A stretch of 57,009 nucleotides of DNA, from assembly GCA_014885115.2 (NCBI GenBank), contig WKLE02001947.1, forward strand, positions 20,593 through 77,601, read 5' to 3'. Of the stretch, positions 9,934 to 24,900 are shown in pieces. Positions within the stretch are counted from its first letter, which is position 1; the number at the start of each line of letters is the position of its first letter. The notes beneath the pieces are model-generated. The model saw only the letters and a program-made list of their open reading frames with translations, did not search any database and was not told the origin of the DNA. Source of the DNA: Asterionellopsis glacialis (taxonomy: Eukaryota; Bacillariophyta; Plagiogrammaphyceae; Rhaphoneidales; Asterionellopsidaceae). The translations under genes and the position numbers were made by a program.

Positions 9934-12900
9934 GCCTCCTCGTTTTTCTTTCTAAGGAACGGCAGAGTATCCGATATGCAAGAGCTTCTAATCCCGGTTT
10001 GATACCTATATTGTGGGGCTGCTTCCTGCTTCACTGCTGCTGTTGCCCTTCGCTGCTGCAAAGGTTTTGCTACGGTCTCTGTGTTTTGTGAGACGGAGTT
10101 ATTGCAAACTAGCCCTTCACAAAGGTTTCAACGGCAGCTACAGTATACTTTCTACATACATATGGAACAGTATACTTACGAACATGTCATGACTTGGCTG
10201 CGATACGGAGAGCAGTAGGTCTGCTAGCTTTTACTCTACCTGGTAGCTATTATTTGGTGTATAATAGGACCTACTAGGACCCCTACCTAGTAACTAGCGG
10301 ACACAGAGATCAGCCAGAGATGGGAGCAGAGATCATGAGAAAAAAAATAATGATATCGCCCTTGTATTTTTGTCTCCAAATATGGATGTTCACTTTCCGT
10401 GCGTTTTGTGGATAGATGGTTTCCCTTCCTAACTCACCCCTTCGAGTGCTGCCGCCTGGGCTTGTCGCGGAGCCAGCAGCCAGGTTGTTGCACTCTCCTC
10501 AGGAATACCGTAGAGAGGAACTCCCAGAGGGAAAATGTTGTATAATACCTGGTACCCACTCATATAATTTTTCTCGTAGAAGTCTGGATGAATAGACACA
10601 TTTTGCAGGGTGTCCCAGATGTTCTGTGTTTGTTAAAATCAGTTGTTGTGATTGGGCAGCGATTGTTTCGAAATTTCTCCTCGTGACACTTCACAAGAGT
10701 CCCATGAACTAGTGGTTTCAACGGATAAAACTTTATTTATAGAATGGGATGGTGTGAACCGTGAATTATAAATATGAATTTGATTATTTATATTCCTACC
10801 TATAATTCTTAATAACAAATAGGTAGATAGATAGGAATAATCACCCAGACAGTATCAATAGTAGTTAGTCTTATTGATGCGGAGGTACCTAGTATCCGAA
10901 ATACAACCAGTACAGGTAGTAAATAATACCCTAAGAAAAGAACCATTGCACAAATAATATATTCCTGAATTTGAAAATTTTCGTGAGGATTTAAATCGAT
11001 GTGATTCAAACTTGCAGGATTTAAATCGATGTGATTCAAACTTGCGAAGATTTTTCGCGTTACGGAGCACGACCACCGATCAACAACTTTTACTCTCAGC
11101 ATTCCGATTATCTGAATAAGGTCAATCGAAATTCATCCAGTTGGGCTCATACATCATTTTCCTTTCTAGGCAACATGCGTTTCTTCGTTTCTTCCAGCGC
11201 TGTTGCGCTCGTTCTTAGTGTTTGTATGCTCTCGAGTCGGGCAGAATTACCTGAGGAATGGCCAGCATTTCGTTATGTAGCTCATGATTCGCTTTTGGTT
11301 GATAACAGGGATTGTACTGAATCCCTGACCTACACCGAAGATTCGTGGAACGTACCCGGGACCCTTCTTGATTCGCAAGGCATCGAGTTCTTGTCCTTTG
11401 AAAGTCTTCAAGATACTCAACAGCTAAATGCATATGCCCTCGGATTCGATGAAGATACCTGGGACTGTTACCAAAACCATTTCGCAGACTATGATTGGGC
11501 TGAAATTGTACGGTGGGACTTGGATGGTTACTTTGGAGATCTAGGCTGGACAGAAGAAATTTGGGAGAATACTACTGGTACCATGAGCCTTCCTGCTACT
11601 GATGATATGGATTATTCGGAATTGTCTCTGAAAGAGAAGCTTGCTGCTGAAGGTATTTGTTACTTCCAAGCCAATTGGGATATGGAGGAATTGAGCGATT
11701 ATCCCGAAGACGCTCCTTCCGTTCCCTCGGGTGCATTTGGACCGGCTGTTACTACTACAATGTTTATTGTTGGTGCCGCATTTGCTGCCATGGTGCTTTA
11801 AAACCTTGAGACAATAGAACATGTAAAGAATGCATTGAAGTCTCTCCTGTGAAATGAAATCCGACAAGGAAAGTATTTTGAACACATGAAAAAGAGAGCT
11901 CGTCACAAGTTGTACAGAATACATAGACCTTTTGAAAGTGGTTTGTGCATGTATCAAAACAATTATTTATTTAGCCATTATTTTTGCAGAAATGTCAACA
12001 ACTTTAAATTTCAGCTACGAATTTCCTCATTTTCACTTCAATTAACAATGATGCAAAATCAAATGCTCCATTTCTTGTATTGTTCGAATCAAATAGTTGC
12101 ACACTGCGATAACCTTGGCGGAGACAAGAAACTGGGATGGATGCACTTGCAATAAAGACGTCGTTGGAACCCACGGGTACATTACTATCATACACAGTTA
12201 GAGTCAGCATTGCTACTGTTCCATTCTCAACTCGAAACACAAAGAAACGATCTTGATTCCAAATTGGGAATAGACCATTCTGATTAACATGAGCTGTAGA
12301 ATAGGACGTACAGCTATCCTTCTCTTCCTTAATGATATCATGTATCGAAACGCTCACATAGGGACTGATACATTCGCCTTTGTGTTCCCCTTTTGGTTTT
12401 GGTATGCATGCGCCACTAAGGACTCGAACAGAAAGTTTCACTGGTGCTATTTGAGTGAAGTCATCCTTCACCATCAATGCTGATGGTTTTAAAACATACC
12501 CGCAACCATCATTTTCACGAAATCGTCCATCATTCAATCTTAAATATGCATCATTGGTTTGGAAATTTAGTGCTACCAATTGACACCCCGTAGACCATGC
12601 TTGCATTGGATTGTAATTACTTGAATCCACCCTTGATCCAGCAGGATAGGTCCTTGTCAAGTGCGTTTGATTATACACGGTCCATTTCTGATTCCGATTT
12701 GTCCTACACAAACTCTTGACTTTGGATTCACTAAAAGAATGCATATGGTGTGTTGGAGAATTTTGACTTGAATCCCAATTTTTATGCTTTGTTCCGTGAA
12801 ACAATGTTATTCTTGCAAGCTGTGGAGCGACTCCATATTTTTTGTGAGGTTCTGGTGGCTGTGTACGGGGAGTGACAAAAGGGAAAGGTTATAGTTTGAG

Positions 12901-15900
12901 TAAAAGTGTAGATAAATTATGGCCTTTCTGAGGAGCAAAAGTACACCAAAATTTTCTTGACAATCAAAATACATGCCGCGCACGAAACTTAAGAATTAAC
13001 ATATCTTACCTTTCCATCTGTCTGAGGCGAAGACAATCTACTTTCATCGTCTGAATCATCATCGGTATCGTCATCATCTACACCTACAGCACCATCTGGT
13101 CTTTTGCCCTTGATAACGACCATACCACGTAAATCTTTGGGGGATGGAAGTGGTCCCGCCAGAGATGCTTCGATCGGAACATAAAGACGATTACCTAAAA
13201 CTTTAGACAAGGTTTCTGCCATGGATTCTTGATAAGGTATACTACAATGATTTTCAAAAGATAGAATGATGGGCCATGTATCGGGATGAAAATTTAAAAA
13301 CACACGGATGGCTTTAATGATATCTAGAAATCGAATTTTCGTTGTCATGGTACGTCTGTAGGAGGGAATGATAACAAACACACAAAATAAGCAAGTAAAA
13401 TAAAAAGAAACCAGGTTTGTCAGATTTATGTACATCACCCCAAGTATAGAGAGGGATGATATTCGGATGCTTCAACTTGGACTTACCCGTGGTACACAAT
13501 AGGTATTGGTCTTTTATTTATAGAATCAAGTTCTCCATCCCAGATATCAAGTTCAAGACATCGACTGGAAACGTCCAACCACAAAAGGAAAGTACAAGTA
13601 GTTTATTTGTTGTGAGTTTGAAGACCATTTCGTTTTGCGTGAAGAAGGAATGAAAACCAACAGTAGTGTTTACTTGAACGCAAAACATCACAAAGCAAAA
13701 CCCAATGCTCTCTAGAGTTGGTAACAACACAGCACAACACAACACAATCACTTACCATCCTCGGTATAATGAATTCAAATACATTTCTACACTTGATTGT
13801 GATGTGAATTGATCACCTGTCAAATACGTATTATGACTTGTACTTATCCAATATTCGGAGAGTGGTCGATTCATTAAATTTTTATCGAACCGTTCCTTGG
13901 ATGGATCAAATGCATCATTTTCACGTCCCAACAAGTAGGCTTCAAAACGATTCTTATCTATACGGAATGGATCTTTAGGTTCACTATCCGCCACATGTGC
14001 AATTTCCAATCGATTGAGACGTTCAAATAATTCACGTACTTGTTCCAGTGTGGCATTCTTTTGTCCTTGTTTTTTATGTAAAAACTTTTCCAAAAATGTA
14101 CGATCACTCACAGATGTACGTTGTTTGCCATTGTTCATAAATTCACCAAATAAATCATTCCATATAATATTGACCGGCTTTACAATCCATGTATCACGTT
14201 TAATCTTATGTAAAAATGTACAACATTGTTCAAAGGACAACCCCTTACGACGTGCCTTGGAATCTAATCCAATAATTTTTGCAAATTTTTCATAACTGGC
14301 TTTGAGTTCTGATCGTTTCATATAAACATTGATACGATCCAATACTCTTGCCAATTCATCTGCATTAATGGTATTCGATTTGTCCTTATCCGCATCTAAC
14401 CATATATACCGTAACAATAAGACATCATTGGCAACCTTGGTCTTCTCTGCCTGATACGTATGAATGACCCGATCCAAGGCTGCAACAACTTCATCACGAT
14501 TCGGTCCAACAGTCATCAAGTCTAATGTTTTATCACCACGAAATATAACTGAAAAACTTCGTTTGGAATCTAATCGGAATTCCGGTGGACCTGCCTGAGA
14601 TGAAAATGTAGATGACGAAGTTGTCGTATTACCACTAACACTACCACCACTGCTGCCCTTGCCCGTGGTGGCGGCGGTGGCTACCGAAGTTGTATTACTG
14701 ACGCCACTTTCTATAGATTGTACACTATTCTTGGAAAGGTCTCGTAACAATGTAGGTTGTTGTAATCGATGATGTTTCCGTGCCAATTCAAACTTATGCG
14801 TCGTTTGTCCACGTTGGATGCGTGCTATAGAACCAATATCAATTGCCCGCTCTTCGACTTCATCCTCCCGTTCCGCTTCTGACTTGGTACGAAATAAATT
14901 TTTAAGTTTCGATGTGGAATACATCATACTCCGTGTCCCACCGTGTCGTGAGGAGGATGACAAGGGCATTAACTTTTCATTACTCACATACAATGTAAAT
15001 TTATCAGGGGAAAGAGTCAAGAAACAATGTGTTTTTGTTTTTCCATTGGCATGGACACGTACACAGGGGATACCCTCCAACATGTCAGATGGGACAGGTA
15101 CAGCTGTCAAGGCCGTTTTAAAATTAGATGCCACCTTTTTCTTTTCGGCTACATTCTGTTTGACAGCTGCAGATGCGGCTCCCTTGTTGGCAAGTAAAAA
15201 TTCACCATCATGTTTCCGACGAAAGAAGGAGGGTGCCTTACGACTGTTCATTATTTAATTGTGTGATTTGTAGTTAGTATGAAAGATCTTTTGACTTCTT
15301 CCTTGTTGGAAATATATTCGCAAGAACCAACTAGGTAAGTAGTGTATGTAAGACCCAAGTAAGAATTGTTTGTCGTAGGAATGCTTTTCGAAAAGTAATC
15401 CACTTGTCGACTATTTTCAAGACCTGAAAAGCAAATTCTTGGTCTCCTTACTAAATTGCTTCCCTCGATAATCTTTAAAGAGTTCTCTGTCGACTCTCTC
15501 TCTCTCTCTGTTTCTAAAAACAAAAATAGAAAGTTGCTCTTTCTTAAGAACACACGTCTTTTTCTCTTGCGTTGTGTGTTGTGATATGTCTTGCGTGTTT
15601 CGTGCAAAACAGGCAAGACCACACAACATGTATTTATACGCAAAAGTGCACAAGAGGCATTCCGTTGTTGAGAGATCTTTTTGCATTTTTTCTGTTTTTG
15701 GACCGTTCTCCATCCGCCGGAATCGCGTGCATTGCTTCCCCGAGAAATATTAAAAAAAAGGAAGCGAAACACATACAAATGCGTGAAAATCAAAATACTT
15801 TGTTAGGGGTAGAGGTAATTTAAAAATGAAAGCATTCCCCTACTGACTCTCTGTAGAAGATACGTACGAGGTAGAAAGTTCTCTGGGTTCATGGGATACA

Positions 15901-18900
15901 TTATTTAACCGTTTCAACCGTTGCTCAAGGAATTCAAAAAACAACCAAGAGGGGAGGGTCTTTGGAAAAAAAAATAAAGTTCTCTTACAAGACGAATGCA
16001 CCGAGACAACAAGAGCCCTCCCAAGCACGACACCTTCCCATCATCAACCTGAAAAAGGGTAGTTGTTGGAAGATAGCATCTTGATCACAAAGCACAAAGA
16101 GTACTGACACATTTTGCTTGACCAAAAAGACATTATAAAAACAATAAAGAGAAGGGGGGAAAGTCACTCGGGGGAGATCCACAACTAACTAACTAACTAA
16201 CTAACTAAAATCATGGCATCGAGTAACAATGGTGGTGGTCCAACAGGTCGTTCACCTTTTGTAGGACGTAATCGTCGTCGTATATCGCACGGAACAGACA
16301 CTAATAATACAAGCACTTCAGCAGCAGCAGCAGCTGGAGAAGATACTAATAGCAATTCTACTTCCTTATCCATGTCCACACCAGGATTACTTTCCGCAGG
16401 TGGACGTTTATCACCTGCCGCTGCAGCTGGTTGGTCACCACGGAATGCTGCAGCTGGTGGTGGTGCTGGCACAACCTCTAGTACAACAGCTACAGGACGT
16501 CGATTCTTTGATTCGTCTTCGAAACATGGTAGTGGTGGAAGTAAAGGAAGTGGTACTGGTGTCTTACAGGATGGAGGTGTATTAGTTACAGCTATTCCAC
16601 CACCCTCCACCCAAAAAAGTACTACCAACAGAACGAATAATACTATGAATAATCGATCTGGTGACAACGGTAACAACACTGGAGAAGATCCATCAAACAA
16701 CAACAACGATATGAATAATGGTCCTGATGAACAAGAGCAACCACAACCGCCTATGATTGTAGATGGAATGGATTTGACTCAATTACGTTCTATAGCTATT
16801 GAAGCCCAGGGGAATCATTCAGTCACAGCATCACCGTCCATGGCAGTCTTTTATGCAAGTATGTTATATGCGAAAACTTTACATATCGAAGATGCATTTT
16901 TATATGCCAAGTCCTTATTTCAAAATGGTGAAGCACGGAGATGTGTCCGATTACTAGAAAAGGCTGGATTGATTGCCTCGCAAAATGCAGCTGCATCCAA
17001 TATAGAAGCTGTGCTATTGGCATCGCAAGCATTGGCGTCCCTCAGTGAATGGGAAGAAGTATTACGTATATTGGAAGATTGCACTTCACCATTGGAAGAC
17101 GATGATCATGCTGGATGGGAATCCCTAAGTGCTTCTGTTGTGGCGGATAAATCATCAGCATCCTCCTCCGAAAGTAGTATTCATCCAGTAGCACGATTAT
17201 GTGTCATGAGAGGACGTGCGTACAATGAAACTGGTCATCCTACACGATCTGCAACCTTTTGGAAACGTGCACTCATGATTGATGCACGATGTGTCGAAGC
17301 CTTGGATTCCTTATTGGGACGAAATGTCATGACACCCCAAGAAGCATATGAGTTGGTCATCGAACTTCAGTTTGACGATGGTATTCAATGGTTACGTCAT
17401 ATATATTTGGCACGTCTTGATTTGCCACAAGATACCATTCAAAAAGAAAATAAGGAACCCAATATTACTACTACTATGAATAATACCAATACCAAGAACC
17501 AAAATTCGTTCTTTGATGCAGATGCATCATCGATTCACATGACAACACCACACATTGTACAACAAACAACAACGACGACATCAAATTCTATCTTTGGAGA
17601 TAATAATAATAATATATTTGGTGGTGTTGAAAAGCAAGCGGATGATCAAAAACTTCCAGCAGCAGCAGCAAAGTCATCCTCCGTCGCCGGAACACCCTCT
17701 GCTACAACAACATCTGGAATGAAGAAGAAGAAGAATGCTATTTGTAAGGATGTAGATACGGCCTTTGATAAGTTATGGACAGAACATAAACTTCATCAAT
17801 CACCTGAACTCTTGAGTTTGGCAGCTATTCGTGCCTACCGTCGATACAACCTACCCGCTGCACTATCCTATTGTCAAGCCCTTGCTGCAATGGATCCATT
17901 GAATCCATCCGCAAGTTTTGTACATGTAGCCACCTTGGTTGGGCTAGGTCACAAACGATTGTTATTTGGATTAGCACATGAATGGGTCGATGCAGCACCC
18001 AAGTCAGCTCAAGCATGGTTTGCTGTGGGGAGTTACTACTATGCGTGCGGTCGATACCATGTGGCCCAGCGACATTATTGTCGTGCGACACGACTTGATC
18101 CACATTGTCCGGAAGCATGGATTGCCTTCGGATGTGCATTTGCGGCATCAGATGAATCAGATCAAGCCTTGGCTAGTTTTCGAGCAGCACAACGCTTAGC
18201 ACCGGCACAACATTCTTCTATGCTCTATATGGGGATGGAATACTTGCGTACAAATCATCTTGTATTGGCTCAACACTTTTTATCAGCAGCCTTGCAATCC
18301 AGTGGTGGTGATCCGTTGTGTTTGCATGAATTGGGTGTAGCTGCCTTTAACAAAAAAGAATACGATGTTGCCATCAACTACTTTGGTAAAGCTTTACGAA
18401 CAAGTGTAGAAACGTCAAGACAAACACAAACCGTAGGGAAACAACAACAGCTGCATTCACCCGCAACGATTCAAGTTTCCACTACTAGTTCATCATCATC
18501 CAAAACAACTACCGAATGCATTGATATGTGTCAAGATGACTTTTGGGAACCAACACTATTTAATTTGGGACAATGTTATCGTAAAACAAGAAAATTTGCA
18601 CAAGCTGCACATTGTTTTGAAAAATGTCTAGTTCTTTGTCCAGTAAGTCCTCGTCGATTTTATTAGTGTCGTGAATTCAGTTGAGAAAAAAAGCAATCTT
18701 TAAAACATGTGTATCCTAAATGCTTCTTTCTTCTTGTTCTTTGCTTTGTTTTTTCACTTTGTAGGGGAGGGCATCGTCCTATGCAGCACTTGGCTTTACA
18801 AAACATCTCATGGGTGATCTTGATGGTGCTGTTGAATTATACCATCAAGCACTGAGTCGTAAACCGGATGATCCATTCAGTTCTGAAATGTTGAATCGTG

Positions 18901-21900
18901 CACTTCAAGAATCACTTGAAAGTTTTACTCTTCATGATGAGAACCAAATCAACAACAACAACAACAACATCATGTCATCCGCATCCTCTTCGAAACATAA
19001 TGACAGCAGTACAAGCTTCAATCTCAGTAATACCATGATGAGTAATTTGTTTTCACCATCACCACAAACATCACGCAGTGGTGGTGCTGGTAGCGGCGCC
19101 ATGTCTTCTTTTCTTTCACCGGATGGTAGTATGATATCATCCTCATCGCGGGGTAACCATTTTCAAAGTGGGGTCAATTCAGCACGTCGACATGGTGGTG
19201 GTGGTGGTGGCAGAGATATGAGTATGAATACGGATGGATCAAATCTTTCACTTGCTAGTGGAGGAGATATTGATATGAGTATGACAATGGGATAATTGAC
19301 GTATACATATGCAATATAGTATTAATGAAATTAATAAATGAAAAAAACGAGCAATAATAGTACGATGATCATTATTTTTAGTATACGTACGTAGTCATTG
19401 AAAAAGTTTGACTGCAAGAAATTCAAGTTCAAACAGTGTATAAATCCGTGTACATACAAATTTAAACCATGCTCCCAATGTAAAGTATAAACACCTTGAG
19501 TCATAAAGCCGCAAAATTCTTTCGATGGAGTACGAGGACATGAAAAAAAAACTTTCGTTTGTGTTTTTTGGACGAACATCTAATACCAACCAATCAAGAA
19601 CGAATCTAAAACAATATCCGAATGTTTGTTACAAACGGATTTTTTTCTAATTCTCAGCATTCCGTATTCAAATAGAATGTCTAAACACTGTTTTCTTCAT
19701 AAAAGACGGCTATTCCCTGCTACATTAGCTCGAGTGAAAGAATTCAAAGTACTCGTATGTGTGGACCAACACCGCCCTCGAGCAGAATGAAACTCACTGA
19801 AACGTAAAAGGGACTCCAAAATTTCACTTGTCACTCCGCACAGTCTAGATACAGTATATATAGGTTATTGCAGCGACTCCACAAGGTTCAGTGAGTGACG
19901 ACTTGTCGTATTCGTATCGCATTCTTGCCCATTTTTGATGAAGTTACCATCTTTCAGCTCATGGTTCGGATGGTTGTTGCTTGTTATCTAACTTAACCTA
20001 GTTTTTTCCTATTTCTTTCAATAGAAAAATCAAATAAGAAATAAAAATTCAATAAGAAAATTATTTCCTATTCTTTAGCCCCAAATCTCACTTGAATCGA
20101 CCACGAGAATCTTGCCCAAGCCAAGCCAGCGGAGCTGACGGCTGGATTGCCTCTGACCTCCAGCCGTCGTAGAACTTCGTATGGTTTCTACAGTAGCTCG
20201 AATTTCGCAACGCATCCAATTCATCGTGTCATTTCATTTCAGCAGTCGAAGGTGAGCAGCGCTGTTTTCGCGATGGTGAATCAAAGAACGCTTTCTTGGA
20301 TGGTTTGCCACATATCAGTCGATATAGCAAAGAGTTGTGTGTACCATCGGTAGTCGATGGGTACTATTCACGTCGTACGTTCATTTGTCTACCTTCGGGT
20401 ACTGTCGTAAGGTCCACATGGCCCTTGTCAGTAGGAAAGCTTGCGAACGTAGCGTCGAGTACCTCTCGTTTCACTTTTTCTACCAATTTCTACCAGCTTT
20501 TACTTACGTTTGTGTAGGATTTCTGCACGTGGGGAGTACAAAATATCGATGTTCTGTTTTCTGCTGGTAGGACTAGCTAGTCTAGGTTCTCTAGTCTAGA
20601 CTAAGAGTCTACCTACCACTTGTTCGTTCTCGCTCACAGAACCGAACCAGTTGCAACGAACCACACAAAAACGTTCCGGTATCGTGTGATGGAACGAAGC
20701 TTGTCTGGGTCTGATATTGATGACGTCACAAAATCTCTTTGATGATGTCACAAAAACTTCCGGGTTCTTTCAATTTTCAAATACGGCTAAATAATTCGAA
20801 ATGTGATTTTTCAATTTTCAAAACTTTCAAAAAAATTGTGGCGCACCCATCATCACACGACTCTTTGATACCAAAGAGCCGTCGTACCAAGTACTCGGAT
20901 ATGATACATACTCGCTTTCAACCAAGAAGTAGTAGGACCTACAAAAATACGGATTAGATACCGATTGAAACACACTTTATCCGTCTGGCTAAAACGAGAA
21001 GCGGAAGGTGTGTGTGTGCCTCTTCGTATCGTATGTTGTGGTCCTACTTACCATACTGTACTTGGCACCGTTGTGGCTTCTCTTTTGTGTGACTTTTATA
21101 GCATCGACTTCTATTTTGCAATGGCATTCCAAACAGTCTGGGTTGAAGACTGCTCTTTTCGAGGTTTCATCATTCAATTGGCAACCAATGCGAAATGAAT
21201 AATCATGCAGACCATGCACTGACATTCTTTGAATACTCCTTTCTTTTGATCTGACAACTTTCTTATTCTCCAACACTCTCTTCTTGGTTCAGATCTTTTG
21301 ACGTCGATACCGAATCAATATAATAAACATGGGAAAGAAACCGCCGCGTGATCCAGGTGCGCCCAAGCGCAACATGTCTGCTTACTTGCTCTATCAAAAC
21401 GCTATGCGTGAGCAGTTCAAAGCACTCAACCCAGGAATGGTAAGATATCTAATTGACAAATGAATGTGGAAATCAAGTCGTGTTCTTTATCCCAGTCCAA
21501 TGGGATCCAATGTACCATTTCTAAAATGCTCCTTCACCTCTTCTTGACGCTATTTTCTTTAGACCTTCGGTCAGCTCGCCAAGTATACATCGGCAATGTA
21601 TTCTGAAATGCCTCCGGCTGAAAAAGAGGCTTGGGTAGCCCGAGCTGAGGCAGACAAGGCTCGTTACCTTCATGAGTTAGCTTCTTACGTACCTCCTCCC
21701 GGCTACGATGCGAAGGGTGATGCAATTGTTGCTCCTCCAGGTGCAAAAGGACGTAAAGGCAAGCCTGAAAAGGATGCCAATGCACCTAAGCGTAACATGT
21801 CGGCTTATCTTTTGTACCAAAACGCCATGCGAGAACAATTCAAGCGCGAAAATCCAGGTAAGTTTTTCAAAATAGACAAACCAATCACGATTATTTTATT

Positions 21901-24900
21901 ATCTTCAGTTCCAGTATTCTAATCAAATCAAAATGTGTTCCAAATTGATGCAGGTATGACCTTTGGACAACTTGCCAAGTACACTAGTCACATGTACAAG
22001 AATCTTACTCCTGAAGAGAAAGCTACTTGGGATGCCAGGGCAGCTCAAGACAAAAGCCGTTACGATGCAGAGATTGCCTCTTACGTTCCTCCTCCAGGAC
22101 ATGATGCTCGTGGAATTATGATTGAGGATCACCGTCCCCGTAAGCGCAACAAGCGTGGACCTAAGGACCCTGCTGCACCCAAGCGTGCTAGTGGAGCGTA
22201 TGTGTTCTTTACCAACGAGATGCGTCCACAAGTCATGAAGGAATTCCCTGGAATCAAGTTTGTTGAAATGGGACGTATTCTTGGTGAACGCTGGAGGGCA
22301 TTGACGCCTGATGCCAAGAAGCGTTACGAAGATATGGCTGCCGAAGACAAGGTCCGTTTCCAGATGGAAATGCAACAGTACACTGCTAATCAGGCCGTTG
22401 CTCAGGCTCCACCACCTCCACAAGCTCATTACCAACATTATGACCCCGCTGGTGGTCATCACGTCCAGCATTACGTCCAACAACACGATCCCTACGCAGC
22501 TCATGATGCGTATGCTCAGCACGGACACATGCAGTACCATGCTGCCTAAGGGATTATTTGGTTGAAAATGGGAAATCCTCGTAAGGGTATCGAAATGAGA
22601 CAGAGGGGGATCTCGTACCCTGGTGTATCTGTTTTATACGCATGGACCTTTCATTCTGTCTTTCATGGAACAGCACTATGTACGTTGTTCGTGCCCGTGT
22701 TCGTGAAGACGTATGCTTGGTCAGCAAGTAGTTTGTGATATTTACATAGTAGTTTATTCGTTTTAAGAACTCTTCCGTGTCTTTAGCAGTAATCTCCTTG
22801 TACAATAATTCATTTGCCCAAGACCCTGTTCTATTTTACAGGGGACTAAATCTTATGTCAGTTCCACACTTCGTTCCATTTCTTCAGAGAAATTCTTCTT
22901 CATAGCTTCTTCGGCTCGCATAGCTCTCAATTCTCCAAAGGTTTTCACCAGTCCCTGTACTAGAGGTATCAGGCTTAGTAATATCAATGCGGACACTACA
23001 ACTGCAGCAGTTGCATCCGCCTCTTCTGATGTCACTTCATCAACGAATTCAGCGATGACTGCTGCAATGATCACTGCAATACTTCGGAGTGTATCAGCAA
23101 AAACGTGCTACATATGGATCGTACAAACCGGAACAGAGAGAAGCAAGAATCAGTGGAGGAAAAGCAAACAAAAACATATGCTGTCCGACCAACTTAGTTG
23201 TCATTGTTTCCATCCTTACCGTATATGCTGAGCACATGTTCAAGTTTGGGCTTTCATCGTCATCAAGAATTGTATCGCTGTCGTCAGGATTTGCACCATT
23301 TTGTCCATGTATAACATCTTCATCGTCTGTAGAGCTTTCTCCATGTTCAGAATCCTGATTATATTCAGGTTCTTCATAACCATCATCGTACTCACTATCA
23401 TCTGTCTCTAACCCTTCGTATTGATTCTTACAACTACCTTTTTTTGAATGGTCTGGTGAAGTTTCATATCCCAATGCATGATTAGCTTTTGCAAAACAAG
23501 ACACGTTCAAAATGTCCAATCCCAAATTCAATGAAGAGAATATCAACATTATGTTAATATTTGGATTTGCTTGTTCTGATTCATCACGATGAACGTCTAA
23601 AATTAATATCTGTATTGCTTCCCGTGATACCTGAAAAAAGTGTAGGAGAGATATATTGATAATGAGATTGGTGGAAGTTGCGAGAAAGATGAGGCTCATC
23701 TTTTATGAAAGTCCAATGGAGAGGATATCTCTGGAATAAAAAGAAAACGCACCAATATTGTAAGGCCCACCAAGACTGTCAAACTAATTAGAGGTGGGAT
23801 CAGTTCCATATGAAGAACCATCTTTCGTTTGGCACGTTCTCGTTCAAGTTTTTGTTTTTCAAAGTCTACTGTATCCTCATTTTCCTGATGTTGTTGTTCC
23901 CAAATTTCATCAAACGAATTCTTGCGTCTCTCTGCTATTAAATTAAATAAATATGTCAGGGCATCCACAACCATAGCTGCTGAATCTCCCATCATGGCTT
24001 CTGATCCAGCAATGAATGAAGCAATTGTTTGGCATATTGCGAATCCCATGAATGAGATAAATGCAATTGACTTAATATTATAGAAGGACGGTAAGAAAAA
24101 ATCATAGGAATGTCCATTAGAACGTGCACAGATTAGAAAATATCAAAGGCATGCCATGCCGCACGACTTACGAGGAGAGCTTCATTTGATGGTCTTGTAT
24201 TTTTGTCTTCGGCTTCTCCTGTGGTCTTCTCGTGACTCTCATCTGAATCGGGCGGAGCCATAATTTCTATCGTAGCTTATTTTTCAATATCTTGCGAAAC
24301 TCTTTCCGTTTGCCACTACCTTAAACTAGTGGATTATCTAAAGAGAAGTATAGAGAGGAGAGATGCCGACCAGGAAAAAGCAAAGTTCCGTCGCCTTCTT
24401 CAGGGTTTTCGGTCCCGGGGTTTCAAGTTGTTCAATGATTTTTTTCACAGTTACCGCAATGAAACTTCAAGTGGACCATTTCACAATAATTTCATTATTT
24501 GGCTTTTCGGCGGTTCATCCCAAACAACCTTTAAGCAATATGATAAGGTCGATTTGGACATTTGAGAATTTACTTAAGGAAAGCACGTGTTATATAAAAT
24601 TATTGAAATAACTTATGCCAGTATAGAAACTAATTACTGTACTAATTAAATTCAAAGAAACCAATACAGTAATACAATGTGAAATCCAAATCGAACAAAA
24701 ATATAAAAAAACACTCCCATTCGCTTCCATAAGACAGTCAGTGGACAAAACAACTTCTGATATGCAGGTCTAGCAGTGTCCTCATTTTTTGTTACCCTCC
24801 CTCAGGTTGATTGAAACATCTAATAAGCAGTACTGTCTGTATACCAACGCAATCAATCTCACTTGTCACTTTCTTGATATTACTCAATTCGCTCTGAGCG